Positions 45,201-54,676 of a DNA stretch of 64,000 nt are shown one piece after another. Each line of letters begins with the position of its first letter. Position 1 is the stretch's first letter. The position numbers were made by a program, and so were the translations under genes. Source of the DNA: Nitrospira sp. (GTDB lineage: Bacteria; Nitrospirota; Nitrospiria; Nitrospirales; Nitrospiraceae); assembly GCA_005116945.1 (NCBI GenBank), contig SWDH01000029.1, forward strand, positions 165,436 through 229,435, given 5' to 3'. A model generated the notes under the pieces. That model saw nothing but the letters and a program-made list of their open reading frames with translations, was not told where the DNA came from and did no database searches.

Positions 45201-46611
45201 GGTGCTTGGTTGGATGGAAAGCATCGGGCCAACCACGTCTCTAGCGCTGGCTGCGCGACTTCACCTGCCTTCCGATTCGATTCATGGCTCACTACTTCGC
45301 CTCGAATCGTCCGGCCAAATCCTCCGCGGCCAATTCCGTCCTCACTCAGCACTCAGTACTCAGCACTCAGCACTGGCGGGCGCTGGAGCGCCCGAATGGT
45401 GTCACCGCCGGTTATTGGCGCGCATTCATCGCCTGACCATCGGCAGGCTGCGAAAAGAAGTCGAGCCAGTGACTGCGGCCGAGTTCATGCGATTTCTCTT
45501 TCAGTGGCAACATGTTGCCCCTGGGACGCGTGTGCATGGCGAGGCAGGTCTTTTGGACATCGTTGCACAGCTGGCCGGCTTCGAAGCGGCAGCCTCGGCC
45601 TGGGAGCCACAACTGCTTCGTACGAGGCTTGCGAAGTATGAACCGGAGCTATTGGACCGGCTCTGTCTGAGCGGAGCAGTCAGCTGGGGCAGACTCTCTC
45701 CTCATCCTCGGCTTGCGCTCGGTGGCGATCTTGCGCGACGTCGAATCAATCCGACGAGTGTGGCACCAATTAGTCTGTTCCCACGTGAGGAGAGCGAGTG
45801 GTTGATGTCTGCCTTCTATGATCACGCCGGATCGCATGGGCCTGACCCCTGTGCGCAGTTGAGCCATGTGGCGCAAGACCTGCTTCGTACCTTGCGGGAG
45901 CGGGGTGCAAGTTTTTTTGCCGATCTTGTGCGGATGGCCAACCATCTTCCGGCAGAAGTGGAAGATGGACTGTGGGAACTCGTGGCCGCGGGCCTGGTGA
46001 CGGCAGACGGCTTCGACAACCTCCGTGCGCTTATGGACCCGCGCCGACGCCTCGCAGAAGGACGAGCGCGGACTCGCCGTCCGCGACACACGGCTGGGCG
46101 ATGGTCGTTGCTCCGTCATGCCTTCGGCCATCAGCCATCGCATCTCACCGCTCAGCACTTCCCCGCGGAAGCTGTCGCGCGCCAATTGTTGCGTCGCTAC
46201 GGCATCGTCTTCCGTGATTTGCTGGCTCGTGAGTCACTGATGCAGTCCTGGCGTGATGTGCTGGTGCAGTATCGTCGTATGGAGTTGCAAGGTGAGATCC
46301 GTGGGGGGCGGTTCGTGAGCGGCTTTACCGGAGAGCAGTTTGCGTTGCCTGAGGCGGTTGAATCGTTACGAGCGGGGAGGAAACAGAACGAGTCCGGCGT
46401 GGTTGCTCAGGAGATGAAATTATCTGCCAGCGATCCGTTGAATCTCGCAGGGGTGATCTTACCGGGTCCGCGCGTACCTGCTGTGCCGTCGAACTTCGTC
46501 GTGTTTCGTGATGGGGTAGTGGTGCGAACAGTGTTAGGACGAGAGACTGCGGATAGACCACACGAGCACACTATGGAGCAAGGACGGGTAACTCTGGCCG
46601 GGCAGGAATAG
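42277..46611 (+). CDS. lhr: Lhr-type large superfamily 2 helicase
   Basis: 1444 residues. The helicase core has Walker A IAAPTGSGKTFAAF (residues about 39-52), the DEIH box in IVDEIHAVVP, motif III LSATQRP and motif VI QRVGRAGH. A winged helix and the Lhr-specific region follow (GVERGKVRVEDAHGAPPNIP), then the long C-terminal part of bacterial Lhr (LLRRYGIVFRDLLARES, MELQGEIRGGRFVSGF). Lhr is a 3'-5' DNA/RNA-DNA helicase linked to repair. Three short low-complexity inserts (near 592-600, 938-947 and 1022-1033) are encoded by tandem heptanucleotides in linker positions. Its 3' end overlaps the convergent universal stress gene by 41 bp. A possible -10 (TAGCAT, 42262) is close to the ATG. Confidence 0.92.
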   Translation: MPLSRFHPLIAEWFDSNVGTPTEVQTQAWPAIQSGADVLIAAPTGSGKTFAAFLSCIDHLFKQALARELDDQTQVLYVSPLKALSNDIQKNLQQPLAEIGTAALSAGLLMPELRVLVRTGDTPMADRQQMLKRPPHILVTTPESLYILLTAEKSRRVLQTVRTVIVDEIHAVVPNKRGAHLAVSLERLEALTLTKPQRIGLSATQRPIETVAQFLVGTHPLPTVIDVGHKRQMDLAVEVPKDELSAVATNAIWADVYDRIAELVRQHRSTLVFVNTRRLAERVSHSLEERLRDLGADVVAAHHGSLSRQIRLSAEERLKNGKTRVVVATASLELGIDIGTVDLVCQIGSPRAIATCLQRVGRAGHWIKAIPKGRLFAMTRDDLLECAALIRAIRTGVLDRITVPPAPLDILAQQLVAAAATQAWQEDDLFDLCRRADPYRALPRSEFDQVVRMLADGIATNRGRGLAYLHHDRINRRIKGRRGARLAAITSGGAIPDNASYAVVAEPEGTVVGSVDEDFAVESLAGDIMLLGNTSWRIKGVERGKVRVEDAHGAPPNIPFWRGEAPSRTAELSAEVARLRSDLDHLLISENPLSTQHSALRWLRQECALDQRGAQQAVEYVLAGKAVLGAVPTQQTIVAERFFDESGGMQLILHTPFGARINRAWGLALRKRFCVTFDFELQAAATDNGIVISLGEKHSFPLASVFGFLQSRTLREVLLPAVLQAPMFMTRWRWNVSRALVLLRFSHGKKVPPQIQRMKAEDLLGAVFPDAMACQDNMVGERTRQIPDHPLVNETLRDCFTEAMDLDGLTALIKQIEAGTINCVAVDTPVPSPFSHEILNANPYAFLDDAPLEERRARAVEMRRTLPAQLAGEVGALDPAAIEEVQRESWPVVRDPDELHDALLTLVWIPESVAEQWQPYFLTLIESGRVVRMSFLSPNASPLTPDEVRGWVATEHRDQVESMLTSGDEAATDATVLGWMESIGPTTSLALAARLHLPSDSIHGSLLRLESSGQILRGQFRPHSALSTQHSALAGAGAPEWCHRRLLARIHRLTIGRLRKEVEPVTAAEFMRFLFQWQHVAPGTRVHGEAGLLDIVAQLAGFEAAASAWEPQLLRTRLAKYEPELLDRLCLSGAVSWGRLSPHPRLALGGDLARRRINPTSVAPISLFPREESEWLMSAFYDHAGSHGPDPCAQLSHVAQDLLRTLRERGASFFADLVRMANHLPAEVEDGLWELVAAGLVTADGFDNLRALMDPRRRLAEGRARTRRPRHTAGRWSLLRHAFGHQPSHLTAQHFPAEAVARQLLRRYGIVFRDLLARESLMQSWRDVLVQYRRMELQGEIRGGRFVSGFTGEQFALPEAVESLRAGRKQNESGVVAQEMKLSASDPLNLAGVILPGPRVPAVPSNFVVFRDGVVVRTVLGRETADRPHEHTMEQGRVTLAGQE

Positions 46612-47425
46612 CAAGCAAGGGGCAGCGGGTGCCGCGCACGACCCGTTCTGCGGTGGTTCCGCGAAGCAGGTCGAACAGACTGGTATGTCCCTCGGTCATC
46701 ATCACGATCAGATCCACATCGAAATCCTCTCCTGCTGCTAAGATCCACTCGGCTGGATCGCCCGTGGCGACGAGGGTATTCCACGACCAACCTGGGCGCT
46801 CTGGGTGAGTGAATCTCTGGAGATTGGTGTCTTTCTCAAGATGGATCAGCTCAAACAGGACCTGTTTGCTGTCGAGCGTGCTGGCCAAGTGCGCGGCAAG
46901 ATCGATGGCCGGCTGTGAGTCCGGATTATGGGTGAGGGGAATCAACACGCGAGTCAAGTTCGTGCGGCCCGTCTCTGAGGAGACAAACCCCTCGACGCCG
47001 GCTGGGACAAAGAGCGTCCTCGCACGGGTGCCACGAGCGATGGGCTCGGCCACTGCCCGGTGTGTGAGGCGAGCGAGCCCTTCACGCTGGTGGGTGGACA
47101 GTACTAGGAGTTCTGTCGGGTGGGTCGTCAGGTGTTGGAGCATGGCGCCCGTCGTATCGTCTGAGACGGCGCGGACGCGTTTGATTTGGACGCCCATCTT
47201 TGCAACATCTTCCTTCGAGCTGCCTTCCGGTAACACTCCCCAGCGAGCGAGGAGTGGCCGGATACGAGGGAAGTCTTCGAAGCCTTGCCGCCCGACCCTG
47301 TGGTCCACGTGCATCATCGTCAGCTCTCCCCGCACGAGGCAGGCGAGCTTTACGGCATGGGCGAACGCCGCTGAGTCCGCTGCGGAGAAATCAGTGGGAT
47401 GAAAAATTTTGTGGAATGGGAGCAT
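46571..47425 (-). CDS. Tandem universal stress protein (two Usp domains)
   Basis: 284 residues. Domain 1 begins FHKIFHPTDFSAADSAAFAH and ends about residue 145; domain 2 begins TNLTRVLIPLTHNPDSQPAI and ends with the loop VMMTEGHTSLFDLLRGTTAE followed by RVVRGTRCPLLAIPA. The second domain keeps more of the nucleotide-binding loop. Such tandem proteins are stress-induced and can bind ATP. It overlaps the 3' end of the lhr-type gene on the other strand by 41 bp, so the two transcripts are antisense there. The small lipoprotein gene lies 25 bp upstream in the same direction and may share its transcript. Confidence 0.9.
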   Translation of the reverse strand: MLPFHKIFHPTDFSAADSAAFAHAVKLACLVRGELTMMHVDHRVGRQGFEDFPRIRPLLARWGVLPEGSSKEDVAKMGVQIKRVRAVSDDTTGAMLQHLTTHPTELLVLSTHQREGLARLTHRAVAEPIARGTRARTLFVPAGVEGFVSSETGRTNLTRVLIPLTHNPDSQPAIDLAAHLASTLDSKQVLFELIHLEKDTNLQRFTHPERPGWSWNTLVATGDPAEWILAAGEDFDVDLIVMMTEGHTSLFDLLRGTTAERVVRGTRCPLLAIPARPELPVLAP

Positions 47426-47450
47426 CGGTGTGTCGATAGTCGTCCAGTTG

Positions 47451-47831
47451 TCAGTGAGCCAGCGTCCGCAGCCGGTGAATCTGAGCCTCGTGGTCCGGCG
47501 TGGTCAGGGTATCGAACGCCCCCTGTGCCTTTGCGTGAAAGGCCGGCTGCTGGTCGCTCGGAACTCCTAAGAGGGTGCTGAGCGATGTGACATATTCCCC
47601 GCGTCCACGCGCGAGGTCCTGCTCCAGGTTCGCTTCGTTATATTGTGCAAAAGCAATGGCCTTATGCTCCGGGAGCAAGAGGCCGTCTTCGTTCCACCAG
47701 GCGTGGCCAGAAGTCGTGCCTGTGACGTTGGAGGTGGTATCCGTGGTCTGTTTAATCGTGGACTTGAGTGTGCAGCCCGATGCCAATAACATGAATGCCG
47801 GTATGATGGCCCATACCATGACCTGTTTCAT
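47451..47831 (-). CDS. Small lipoprotein resembling DUF3015
   Basis: 126 residues with a lipoprotein signal (MKQVMVWAIIPAFMLLASGC). The mature part has a segment EHKAIAFAQYNEANLEQDLARG followed by GEYVTSLSTLLGVPSDQQPAFH, which is the pattern of DUF3015-type proteins (a helical domain where a metal or ligand is suspected). AGGAGGTATCTGA precedes the ATG at 47831. It lies upstream of the tandem stress protein and diverges from the gene at 47981. Function unknown. Confidence 0.68.
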   Translation of the reverse strand: MKQVMVWAIIPAFMLLASGCTLKSTIKQTTDTTSNVTGTTSGHAWWNEDGLLLPEHKAIAFAQYNEANLEQDLARGRGEYVTSLSTLLGVPSDQQPAFHAKAQGAFDTLTTPDHEAQIHRLRTLAH

Positions 47832-47980
47832 TCAGATACCTCCTCAGTGTGGAAGAGAATGGCTCCATTCATCGTTGGCCACACTATAACACAAGCGCGC
47901 TACAGTTCAGCCGGATGTGTGCCGATAGAAAGGATAGTCGCGCTTGTGGCGGCCTAGCTTCTGAGCCGAGAAAACATCAT

Positions 47981-48973
47981 ATGCCCGTCCAAGCACTGAC
48001 TCAATTCGAGCCTACACAGTTCTTTCGACTACCGTCTGCACAGGGCGCAGGAATCCAGCGCTTGGATACCAAGGTCAGCGGGGTCGCCGTCTCCAACGAC
48101 TTTTCCGGTCGCTTGAGTGTGACGACAGCGGAAGGGGACACCATCACCCTCTCGGCGACTCTTGAATCCGATTTCCGTGCCGTGAACTACAAGGCCAGGG
48201 CTGAAGGCGTTGAGACAACAGTGGATATCGAGGCGACGTATGCGGAGTATTCGCTGAAACACGAATTTGGCGTGACGATCGAAGGCGACTTGAACGAAGA
48301 AGAGATTCAGGATTTGGAGAAGCTGTTCCGAAACGTCGCCAACATCTTCAGGAAATATGTAAGCGGGCAGGATGACGAAGCGTTGGCCAAGACGGCGAAG
48401 CTGGGCGAGCGGTTTGGCGCACTATCATCTCTGTCAGGGCTGGACCTCAATGTGGATGTGGAACGGTCCGTCACGGTTCTTGCCTCGCATATTGTTTCGG
48501 AGGTGGCCGGTTTTCCTGCGTTGCCGATCGATCGGCTGCCGAAGATACCTCCCGCGACGTCTCAGACAGCTACCCCGGGTGTGGCACCCTCGGCGGTTGC
48601 GGCGATCCCGCACCTGTCCACCGGTACTACGGCGTCCACCCCGTTATCGACTCCTTCATCTGTTCCGAATCCCACCAACGAGGCTCACCTCAGTGCCCCC
48701 GCACAGGAGACGCAGAGACCGAGGTCGCTGGTGCAGCAAGTGTTAGACGCTCTGGAGGAGGCCAGCCTGGAGTCGCGCAAGGTTGAGAAGTATCTTCCGG
48801 GCTTCCTGCAGAAACTACGAGAAGATCTGGAGAATGAATTGAAGGGCGTGCAGGAGCGTCATCCCGACCAGCCTGCGGAACAGGTCCAGACACCGGGGTC
48901 CGCAAGTACAAGCGCGGCCTTTGCGTATCAGGCCGTGAGTCAGACCGCAATAACTCTTTCTATCCGAAGTTAG
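47981..48973 (+). CDS. Unknown protein with a beta-rich N-terminal and helical C-terminal part
   Basis: 330 residues from the ATG at 47981, chosen because the longer frame upstream lies within the divergent promoter region; no strong ribosome site is present. Residues 1-90 are rich in beta strands (GRLSVTTAEGDTITLSATLE, RAEGVETTVDIEATYAEYSL). Next comes a helical segment (EEIQDLEKLFRNVANIFRKY) followed by a P/T/S-rich linker (about 185-245) and a C-terminal helix with a coiled-coil look. No signal peptide. Not recognised as a known family. Confidence 0.65.
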   Translation: MPVQALTQFEPTQFFRLPSAQGAGIQRLDTKVSGVAVSNDFSGRLSVTTAEGDTITLSATLESDFRAVNYKARAEGVETTVDIEATYAEYSLKHEFGVTIEGDLNEEEIQDLEKLFRNVANIFRKYVSGQDDEALAKTAKLGERFGALSSLSGLDLNVDVERSVTVLASHIVSEVAGFPALPIDRLPKIPPATSQTATPGVAPSAVAAIPHLSTGTTASTPLSTPSSVPNPTNEAHLSAPAQETQRPRSLVQQVLDALEEASLESRKVEKYLPGFLQKLREDLENELKGVQERHPDQPAEQVQTPGSASTSAAFAYQAVSQTAITLSIRS

Positions 48974-49683
48974 CAGGCTGCGGGGAGAATAATTACGGAT
49001 GTCAGAACTTCAATAGCCTGCATGGTGAGCAAAGTAGAAGAGTATTTTCAGGGTGCTCAAAAAGGCCGCCCAGCAAGGCCGCAGCGAGTGAAGACCTGAG
49101 ACGTACCCTCTGTGGTACGTTGAGGGTCTGAGCGATGCGAGAACGCCGCTGGCGGACTTTTTCAGCATCCTGTTAGGGCAACAGCGTCAGCCGCCTGGCT
49201 GGCGTCAAGCGTCCGGCGAGGCGTGGGTATCTCACGCCTCGCCGTTGTCATGTCAACGACCATACCTGATTGCCCTTGTCCCATCTCCCAGGGCGACCAT
49301 TCAGAATGAAGCCTGCAGTCAGGCCATGAATGTGCTGAGCGTTTCTTGAATCGGATTGGATTCACCTGGTGAATCTCTTCTGATACATGCGTTGGTGATC
49401 AGGCGGTGCGCGATCTGCCTGCCTATTGAATCTGCCAATCGTATCACGCTGAAATTTCTCAGATTGAGGATGTTATCCGATATACCGGACGATCATGCCT
49501 CACGCTGGCATCTGGCTTGCTTTGAATACATACAGAACCGCACAAGAGAAAGCCCCTAGGGTAGACGACTCTCTTCGGACGGATGTGCAACTCGCGTAAG
49601 TTGGGCATAAAGACAGGAAATAGCGACATGCGATCCGCCTAGTATTGCTAGGCGTTCTGTTCACACTGAATGAGGTGATCACG
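48974..49683. other. Long gene-poor stretch containing a dispersed repeat
   Basis: 710 bp. It holds the element at 49050-49171, then a small direct/inverted patch around 49190-49250 (GGCGTCAAGCGTCCGGCGAG ... CTCACGCCTCGCCG). No frame was convincing between 49172 and 49683. Confidence 0.45.
49050..49171. repeat. Dispersed palindromic element, copy 3
   Basis: AGGGTGCTCAAAAAGGCC at the left and GGACTTTTTCAGCATCCT at the right; central hairpin ACGTACCCTCTGTGGTACGT. Same orientation as copies 1 and 4 and clearly homologous to copy 4 (55660) over the full length. Confidence 0.8.
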
Positions 49684-49989
49684 ATGGAAAAGATGATAAG
49701 GAAAAAAACGCCCGGAACGGCGAAGCTATCCAGATACCATTCGTTTCTCCCCATCGGTGCGTCGATCGGCGTCAGGTCGCCATCACGCGAAGGTGGTGTA
49801 GTGGTGGAGTTCCTTCCCCAGCGGAAGAGGTATGGGCGGACGGATGCTGTCTTGTCGAAGCGATCTCTGTTGGTCGATATCGGCATGTCGGACATTCAAA
49901 TGGATGACGTGATCAGCACCGTAGACCTGTTGGACAAGCTTCGAGAAGGCACTGATGCATACCGAGCGACGCATGCTCTTTCGTGCTAA
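49684..49989 (+). CDS. Small basic protein, unknown
   Basis: 101 residues beginning MEKMIRKKTPGTAKLSRYHS, with GAGGTGATCACG before the ATG. The middle is basic with GGVVVEFLPQRKRYGR and the end is acidic and helical (DIQMDDVISTVDLLDKLREG). No signal peptide, no known motif. It lies 127 bp upstream of the paralogous membrane protein gene and could be transcribed with it. Support is limited to the open frame and a fair ribosome site. Confidence 0.4.
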   Translation: MEKMIRKKTPGTAKLSRYHSFLPIGASIGVRSPSREGGVVVEFLPQRKRYGRTDAVLSKRSLLVDIGMSDIQMDDVISTVDLLDKLREGTDAYRATHALSC

Positions 49990-50116
49990 GGGCTTTAGCG
50001 AGCCGACAGCGATCTGGGGATTCCCAGCTAGTTGAGCAGCGATTGTGATATCGGCTGCGGCGAGAAGACCGTCATCGAATATGACGGAGATTACTCAGTG
50101 GATTTGGGGAGAAGCC

Positions 50117-51226
50117 ATGCTCCAGAATGCTGCCATCGACGTCACAATTGCCTTGATTCTCATGTACTTGATGCTGAGCTTGCTCTGCACGGTCATCAAT
50201 GAGTTCATTGCCACGAAACTGAAACTGCGTGCCAAATCGCTGGCCTCGGCAATCGAGCAGTTACTTGACCATCAGGCGCTGCGCAACGCCTTCTATCGGC
50301 ACGGACTGATCGTCACAAATATGCGTGTGACAGCAACCGGCCCACAGTCGACAATGAGCGGTGTGAGCAGTGTTGCGAGTGGTGTCAGGGAGATGATGAT
50401 AAGCCGCCCACCGGCCGAGCTATCTGCCCAGCCCGCAACGTCTTCTGACACAGTCACTGGGCCAGTGGTGAGTGTGCCTGTGCCTATGGCGCCTGAGAGC
50501 CATCCTAGCTATCTGTCCAGCAGGAGTGTGGCGCTTGCACTGATCGCAAGCCTCGATCCAGCAAAGCCTTTGCCGGTGATCCAGGACATTGAGGACACTG
50601 TGAAAAACCTTCCCGCCAGCCGTATTCGAGATGTCTTATTGTCAAGTCTGACAGAGGCGGGCACCGACGTCGACAAGTTAAGGACGAGCATTGCGACGTG
50701 GTACGACGACTCGATGGAACGATTGAGCGGCGCCTACAAGCGCCAGCTTAAATGGATCTCGATGCTGGTCGGGTTGATCGTGACCATCGCGTTCAATGCC
50801 GACAGCTTCAACGTCGCGATCACGTTGTGGAGTGATCAAGACCGTCGAGCATCTATCGTTGCCATCGCGACACAGGTGGCGCAAGAACCGCTTTCCGATG
50901 TCCCGGAAGGAGTCGATAAAGCCAAACTGTACGAGACAATCAATAAGACCGAGGATACGCTCCGGTCTTTGCCGATTGGATGGAATTGCAGCGGAATCAG
51001 CGCGGCTGGGGCTTCGTCTGCCGAACAGAAATCTATGCGCCTGGATTCGTGGGCGTGCGCAAAGAAGAATCTCACTGCCCTGACGCTGACGCAGGTCTTG
51101 GGTTGGATGTTCACGGCAACCGCCCTTACCCTCGGTGCCCCGTTCTGGTTCGACTTGTTGCAGAAGTTTGTCAATGTCCGGGGGGCAGGTGGCAGGCCGA
51201 AACGCGAAGACGAGAAAGCGAAGTAA
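50117..51226 (+). CDS. Unknown membrane protein, paralogue of the one at 30072
   Basis: 369 residues from the ATG at 50117 (GGGGAGAAGCC upstream); in-frame ATGs at 50081 and 50045 are possible. The layout equals the island protein at 30072: helix 1 (DVTIALILMYLMLSLLCTVI) then NEFIATKLKLRAKSL, a soluble region with a proline/serine-rich insert (about 85-140), helix 2 (SMLVGLIVTIAFNADSFNVA), LPIGWNCSG in the loop, and helix 3 ending TALTLGAPFWFDLLQKFVNV. Identical motif order over two loci supports a real family. A basic, hydrophilic C-terminus is probably in the cytosol. Function unknown. Confidence 0.75.
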   Translation: MLQNAAIDVTIALILMYLMLSLLCTVINEFIATKLKLRAKSLASAIEQLLDHQALRNAFYRHGLIVTNMRVTATGPQSTMSGVSSVASGVREMMISRPPAELSAQPATSSDTVTGPVVSVPVPMAPESHPSYLSSRSVALALIASLDPAKPLPVIQDIEDTVKNLPASRIRDVLLSSLTEAGTDVDKLRTSIATWYDDSMERLSGAYKRQLKWISMLVGLIVTIAFNADSFNVAITLWSDQDRRASIVAIATQVAQEPLSDVPEGVDKAKLYETINKTEDTLRSLPIGWNCSGISAAGASSAEQKSMRLDSWACAKKNLTALTLTQVLGWMFTATALTLGAPFWFDLLQKFVNVRGAGGRPKREDEKAK

Positions 51227-51318
51227 CGATAGGGGTCTGCGTTTTGTCGTTCTACCTTTGACGGGCTAGTCTCACTCCCCTCTGGTGAAGGGCTCCTTAT
51301 TATTCTCTTTCGCCGAAT

Positions 51319-51434
51319 ACCCCGTAGCTTGCTACGGGGATGAAGGCGAGGAGAACCCTCCGTAGCCTTGGCAAAGGAGGGTCGGACAGGGGCTTCAGAG
51401 AATTTCGCAAGATGCCCCGCAGCTTGCTGAGGGG
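51319..51434. repeat. Two REP-like palindromes
   Basis: CCCCGTAGCTTGCTACGGGG at 51319-51338 (perfect 9-bp arms, 2-base loop) and CCCCGCAGCTTGCTGAGGGG at 51415-51434 (one mismatch). The shared CTTG loop and the different but compensating stem base (T-A against C-G) argue for a conserved hairpin family. Between them ACCCTCC ... GGAGGGT forms another small inverted repeat. Confidence 0.65.
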
Positions 51435-51490
51435 AGCTTCATTGATTGTGCGCATACATCATGTCTGATCTGGGGTCTCCCGCTCGATAG

Positions 51491-52912
<1,422 letters not shown>

Positions 52913-53032
52913 AAGGTGAGACGGAAAAGGTGGAATGCCCGAATCAGGACACGAAGGGCGTCAGCGGATTTTTCAACAGTCATCTAGGCATAGGCCGAGC
53001 GTCGGTGGTAGAATCCGCGCTCTTTGCTCGGT

Positions 53033-53108
53033 GAGCCGGTAGCTCAGTTGGTAGAGCATCGCCCTTTTAAGGCGAGGGTCCTGGGTTCGAGTCCCAGCCG
53101 GCTCACCA
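53033..53108 (+). tRNA. tRNA-Lys (anticodon TTT)
   Basis: 76 bases including encoded CCA. Acceptor GAGCCGG pairs with CCGGCTC; the D arm is GCTCAGTTGGTAGAGC; the anticodon stem TCGCC/GGCGA encloses CTTTTAA, anticodon TTT for lysine; the T arm is CTGGGTTCGAGTCCCAG. TAGAAT at 53009-53014 is a plausible -10 box. Confidence 0.96.
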
Positions 53109-53352
53109 TATAGTTGACCACGTCATGACCCATTTCCTGTGCTCATTGGATGTGTTCTTATTGGAGAGGGGAATGGTTCCGCCACATTGAGTTGTGGTTC
53201 CACTCAGTGGCACCACAGTTCTGTCTCATCGGGCTGGTCGATAGGTAACGACGGTAGGTGCTGTCCGGTTGGGTTGTGTGATCTCGATAACAATCACGTA
53301 GGCAGAAAATTCGATAACGCCCTGATGGGTTGTCGGCTGACGGACGTTTCTT

Positions 53353-53532
53353 CTATCCTCTCATTTTATTCGCGCGCGCGATTAGAAACCCAAAGCCCAG
53401 GACCAGACCGAGGACTGCCACAACCCCTCCCAGGCCCCATCCAAGTACGCAGGAATAATCTTCATTGCAGAGATTAAACATCCACTGCCAAAATTGGGTC
53501 ATCTCGGTCTTGGCCATCTGTTGCATAAACAT
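53353..53532 (-). CDS. Small single-pass membrane protein
   Basis: 59 residues from the ATG at 53532, which has GGAG ten bases upstream. A hydrophilic N-terminal part (MFMQQMAKTEMTQFWQWMFN) contains a cysteine pair (LCNEDYSC), and a glycine/valine-rich helix follows (VLGWGLGGVVAVLGLVLGFG) with a basic end (RANKMRG). The composition strongly suggests a membrane peptide. It lies between the tRNA and its partial copy. No family known to me. Confidence 0.5.
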   Translation of the reverse strand: MFMQQMAKTEMTQFWQWMFNLCNEDYSCVLGWGLGGVVAVLGLVLGFGFLIARANKMRG

Positions 53533-54162
53533 GATTTCTACTCCGTGGCTTAACTGATTAAGTGCCACTATAGCATTTTTCCTGTGGGCTTGACAGCCTT
53601 CAAGGCACTAGACAATAATGCGATCCGATAAAAGTATTGTCGCTGTGCTGCATGGCTCAGCATGAGATTGCGCCGCTATAGTCGGAGGTATGGGCTGTTG
53701 TAAATTGATCGGCATCCTCACTCAGGGTGAACATATCTGAGTGACGGCAGGTGTCTATCACACAAGTATTCCCATCCTGATTTCCTACTGTAGTCGGATC
53801 AAGTCGGTTTAAGACACTCGCCGGAAACTTCACGCGCATCGCGCGATGAGCTTGCCCGTTGCGAATAAAGCGGGCGGTTCTTTGGTGATGCGTAGCTGCA
53901 GTTGTCGAATTCTGTCGAGTAAGTTGTGCCCGCTGCTACAGCGGCCAATCTCGCCGCATCAATCTGAAATTTTTCACATAAACAGCGACATAGGCGATGG
54001 CGCCACTCCGACTCTTTTACGGGGTGGCCATTGGGTGACGAAGCCGGTTTCATATCGGCCCAAGCCGGGCGTGGCCCACCGTACCGGGCCAGTTTTCAGG
54101 TTCCACGTTGTCAGGGGCAGTTGGTTCACATTATTTATTAATTATTGGAGGGGTGGATTGTC
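53533..54162. other. Gene-free stretch with an isolated promoter-like site
   Basis: 630 bp without a supported gene. TTGACA (53590-53595), 18 bases and AATAAT (53614-53619) form a promoter-like pair on the plus strand, with no gene for 540 bp, so it could drive a small RNA or a long leader. Nothing else recognised. Confidence 0.35.
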
Positions 54163-54456
54163 ATGAAGAAGTATAGAATCGTCACGCTCGCAGTCGTTGG
54201 GCTCTGCTTATCCCTATCATTCCTTGCCTCACCAGCGATGGCCGTCGAGAAGGATGGCGTCACGATGAAGGAAGGGAAGATGTGGAGACTGCAGGATGGG
54301 AAGGAAATTGGCCGGATGGATCGCGAGACGACCATGTCCAATGGTACGAGGATCATGATGAACGGTAAGATGGTCATGAAGGATGGGAAAACGACACAGC
54401 TGCAGGAAGGCCAAGCCCTGATGCTGGACGGCAAGCTGATCGAGGGCGGCAAGTAG
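54163..54456 (+). CDS. DUF6799-like secreted protein
   Basis: 97 residues, GGAGGGG upstream. A signal peptide (MKKYRIVTLAVVGLCLSLSF...AMA) is followed by short repeated units: KDGVTMKEGKMWRLQDGKEI, MSNGTRIMMNGKMVMKDGKT and QLQEGQALMLDGKLIEGG. Each unit carries an xxDG/NG(K) turn, as in DUF6799-type periplasmic proteins of unknown function. It is likely small beta repeats. It is the last gene before the tRNA-like fragment. Confidence 0.75.
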   Translation: MKKYRIVTLAVVGLCLSLSFLASPAMAVEKDGVTMKEGKMWRLQDGKEIGRMDRETTMSNGTRIMMNGKMVMKDGKTTQLQEGQALMLDGKLIEGGK

Positions 54457-54550
54457 CTTCTCAGAGTCGTTGCCCAAACGACATCTGGCGGCTAGCGGGG
54501 CCCATTGGGGCTCCGCTCCGCCGGTTTCGTCGGGGCATCCTTTGTGATCT

Positions 54551-54597
54551 GCCGGTACCAACCATGAGGGGCCTGGGTTCAAATCCCAACCGGCTCA
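54551..54597 (+). pseudogene. Shrunken tRNA-Lys copy (possible attachment-site remnant)
   Basis: GCCGGTA (54551-54557) matches the tRNA 5' end and GAGGGGCCTGGGTTCAAATC (from 54566) continues to CCGGCTCA at 54590-54597, matching the T arm and 3' acceptor of the tRNA-Lys at 53033. The D arm and anticodon arm are missing, so it is not functional. The 1.5 kb between holds only small genes. Confidence 0.6.
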
Positions 54598-54676
54598 ATA
54601 GTTTTCAAGAGCCCTCCTCCATGATCTTTTCCCACCAAGCGCTGTAAGAGCGTCCCTGTTTCTCCGACAGATATCC

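Noticed and set aside
44051..45374. CRISPR array suggested by regular short repeats
   Set aside because: Units are heptamers with no spacers and lie inside a conserved open frame.
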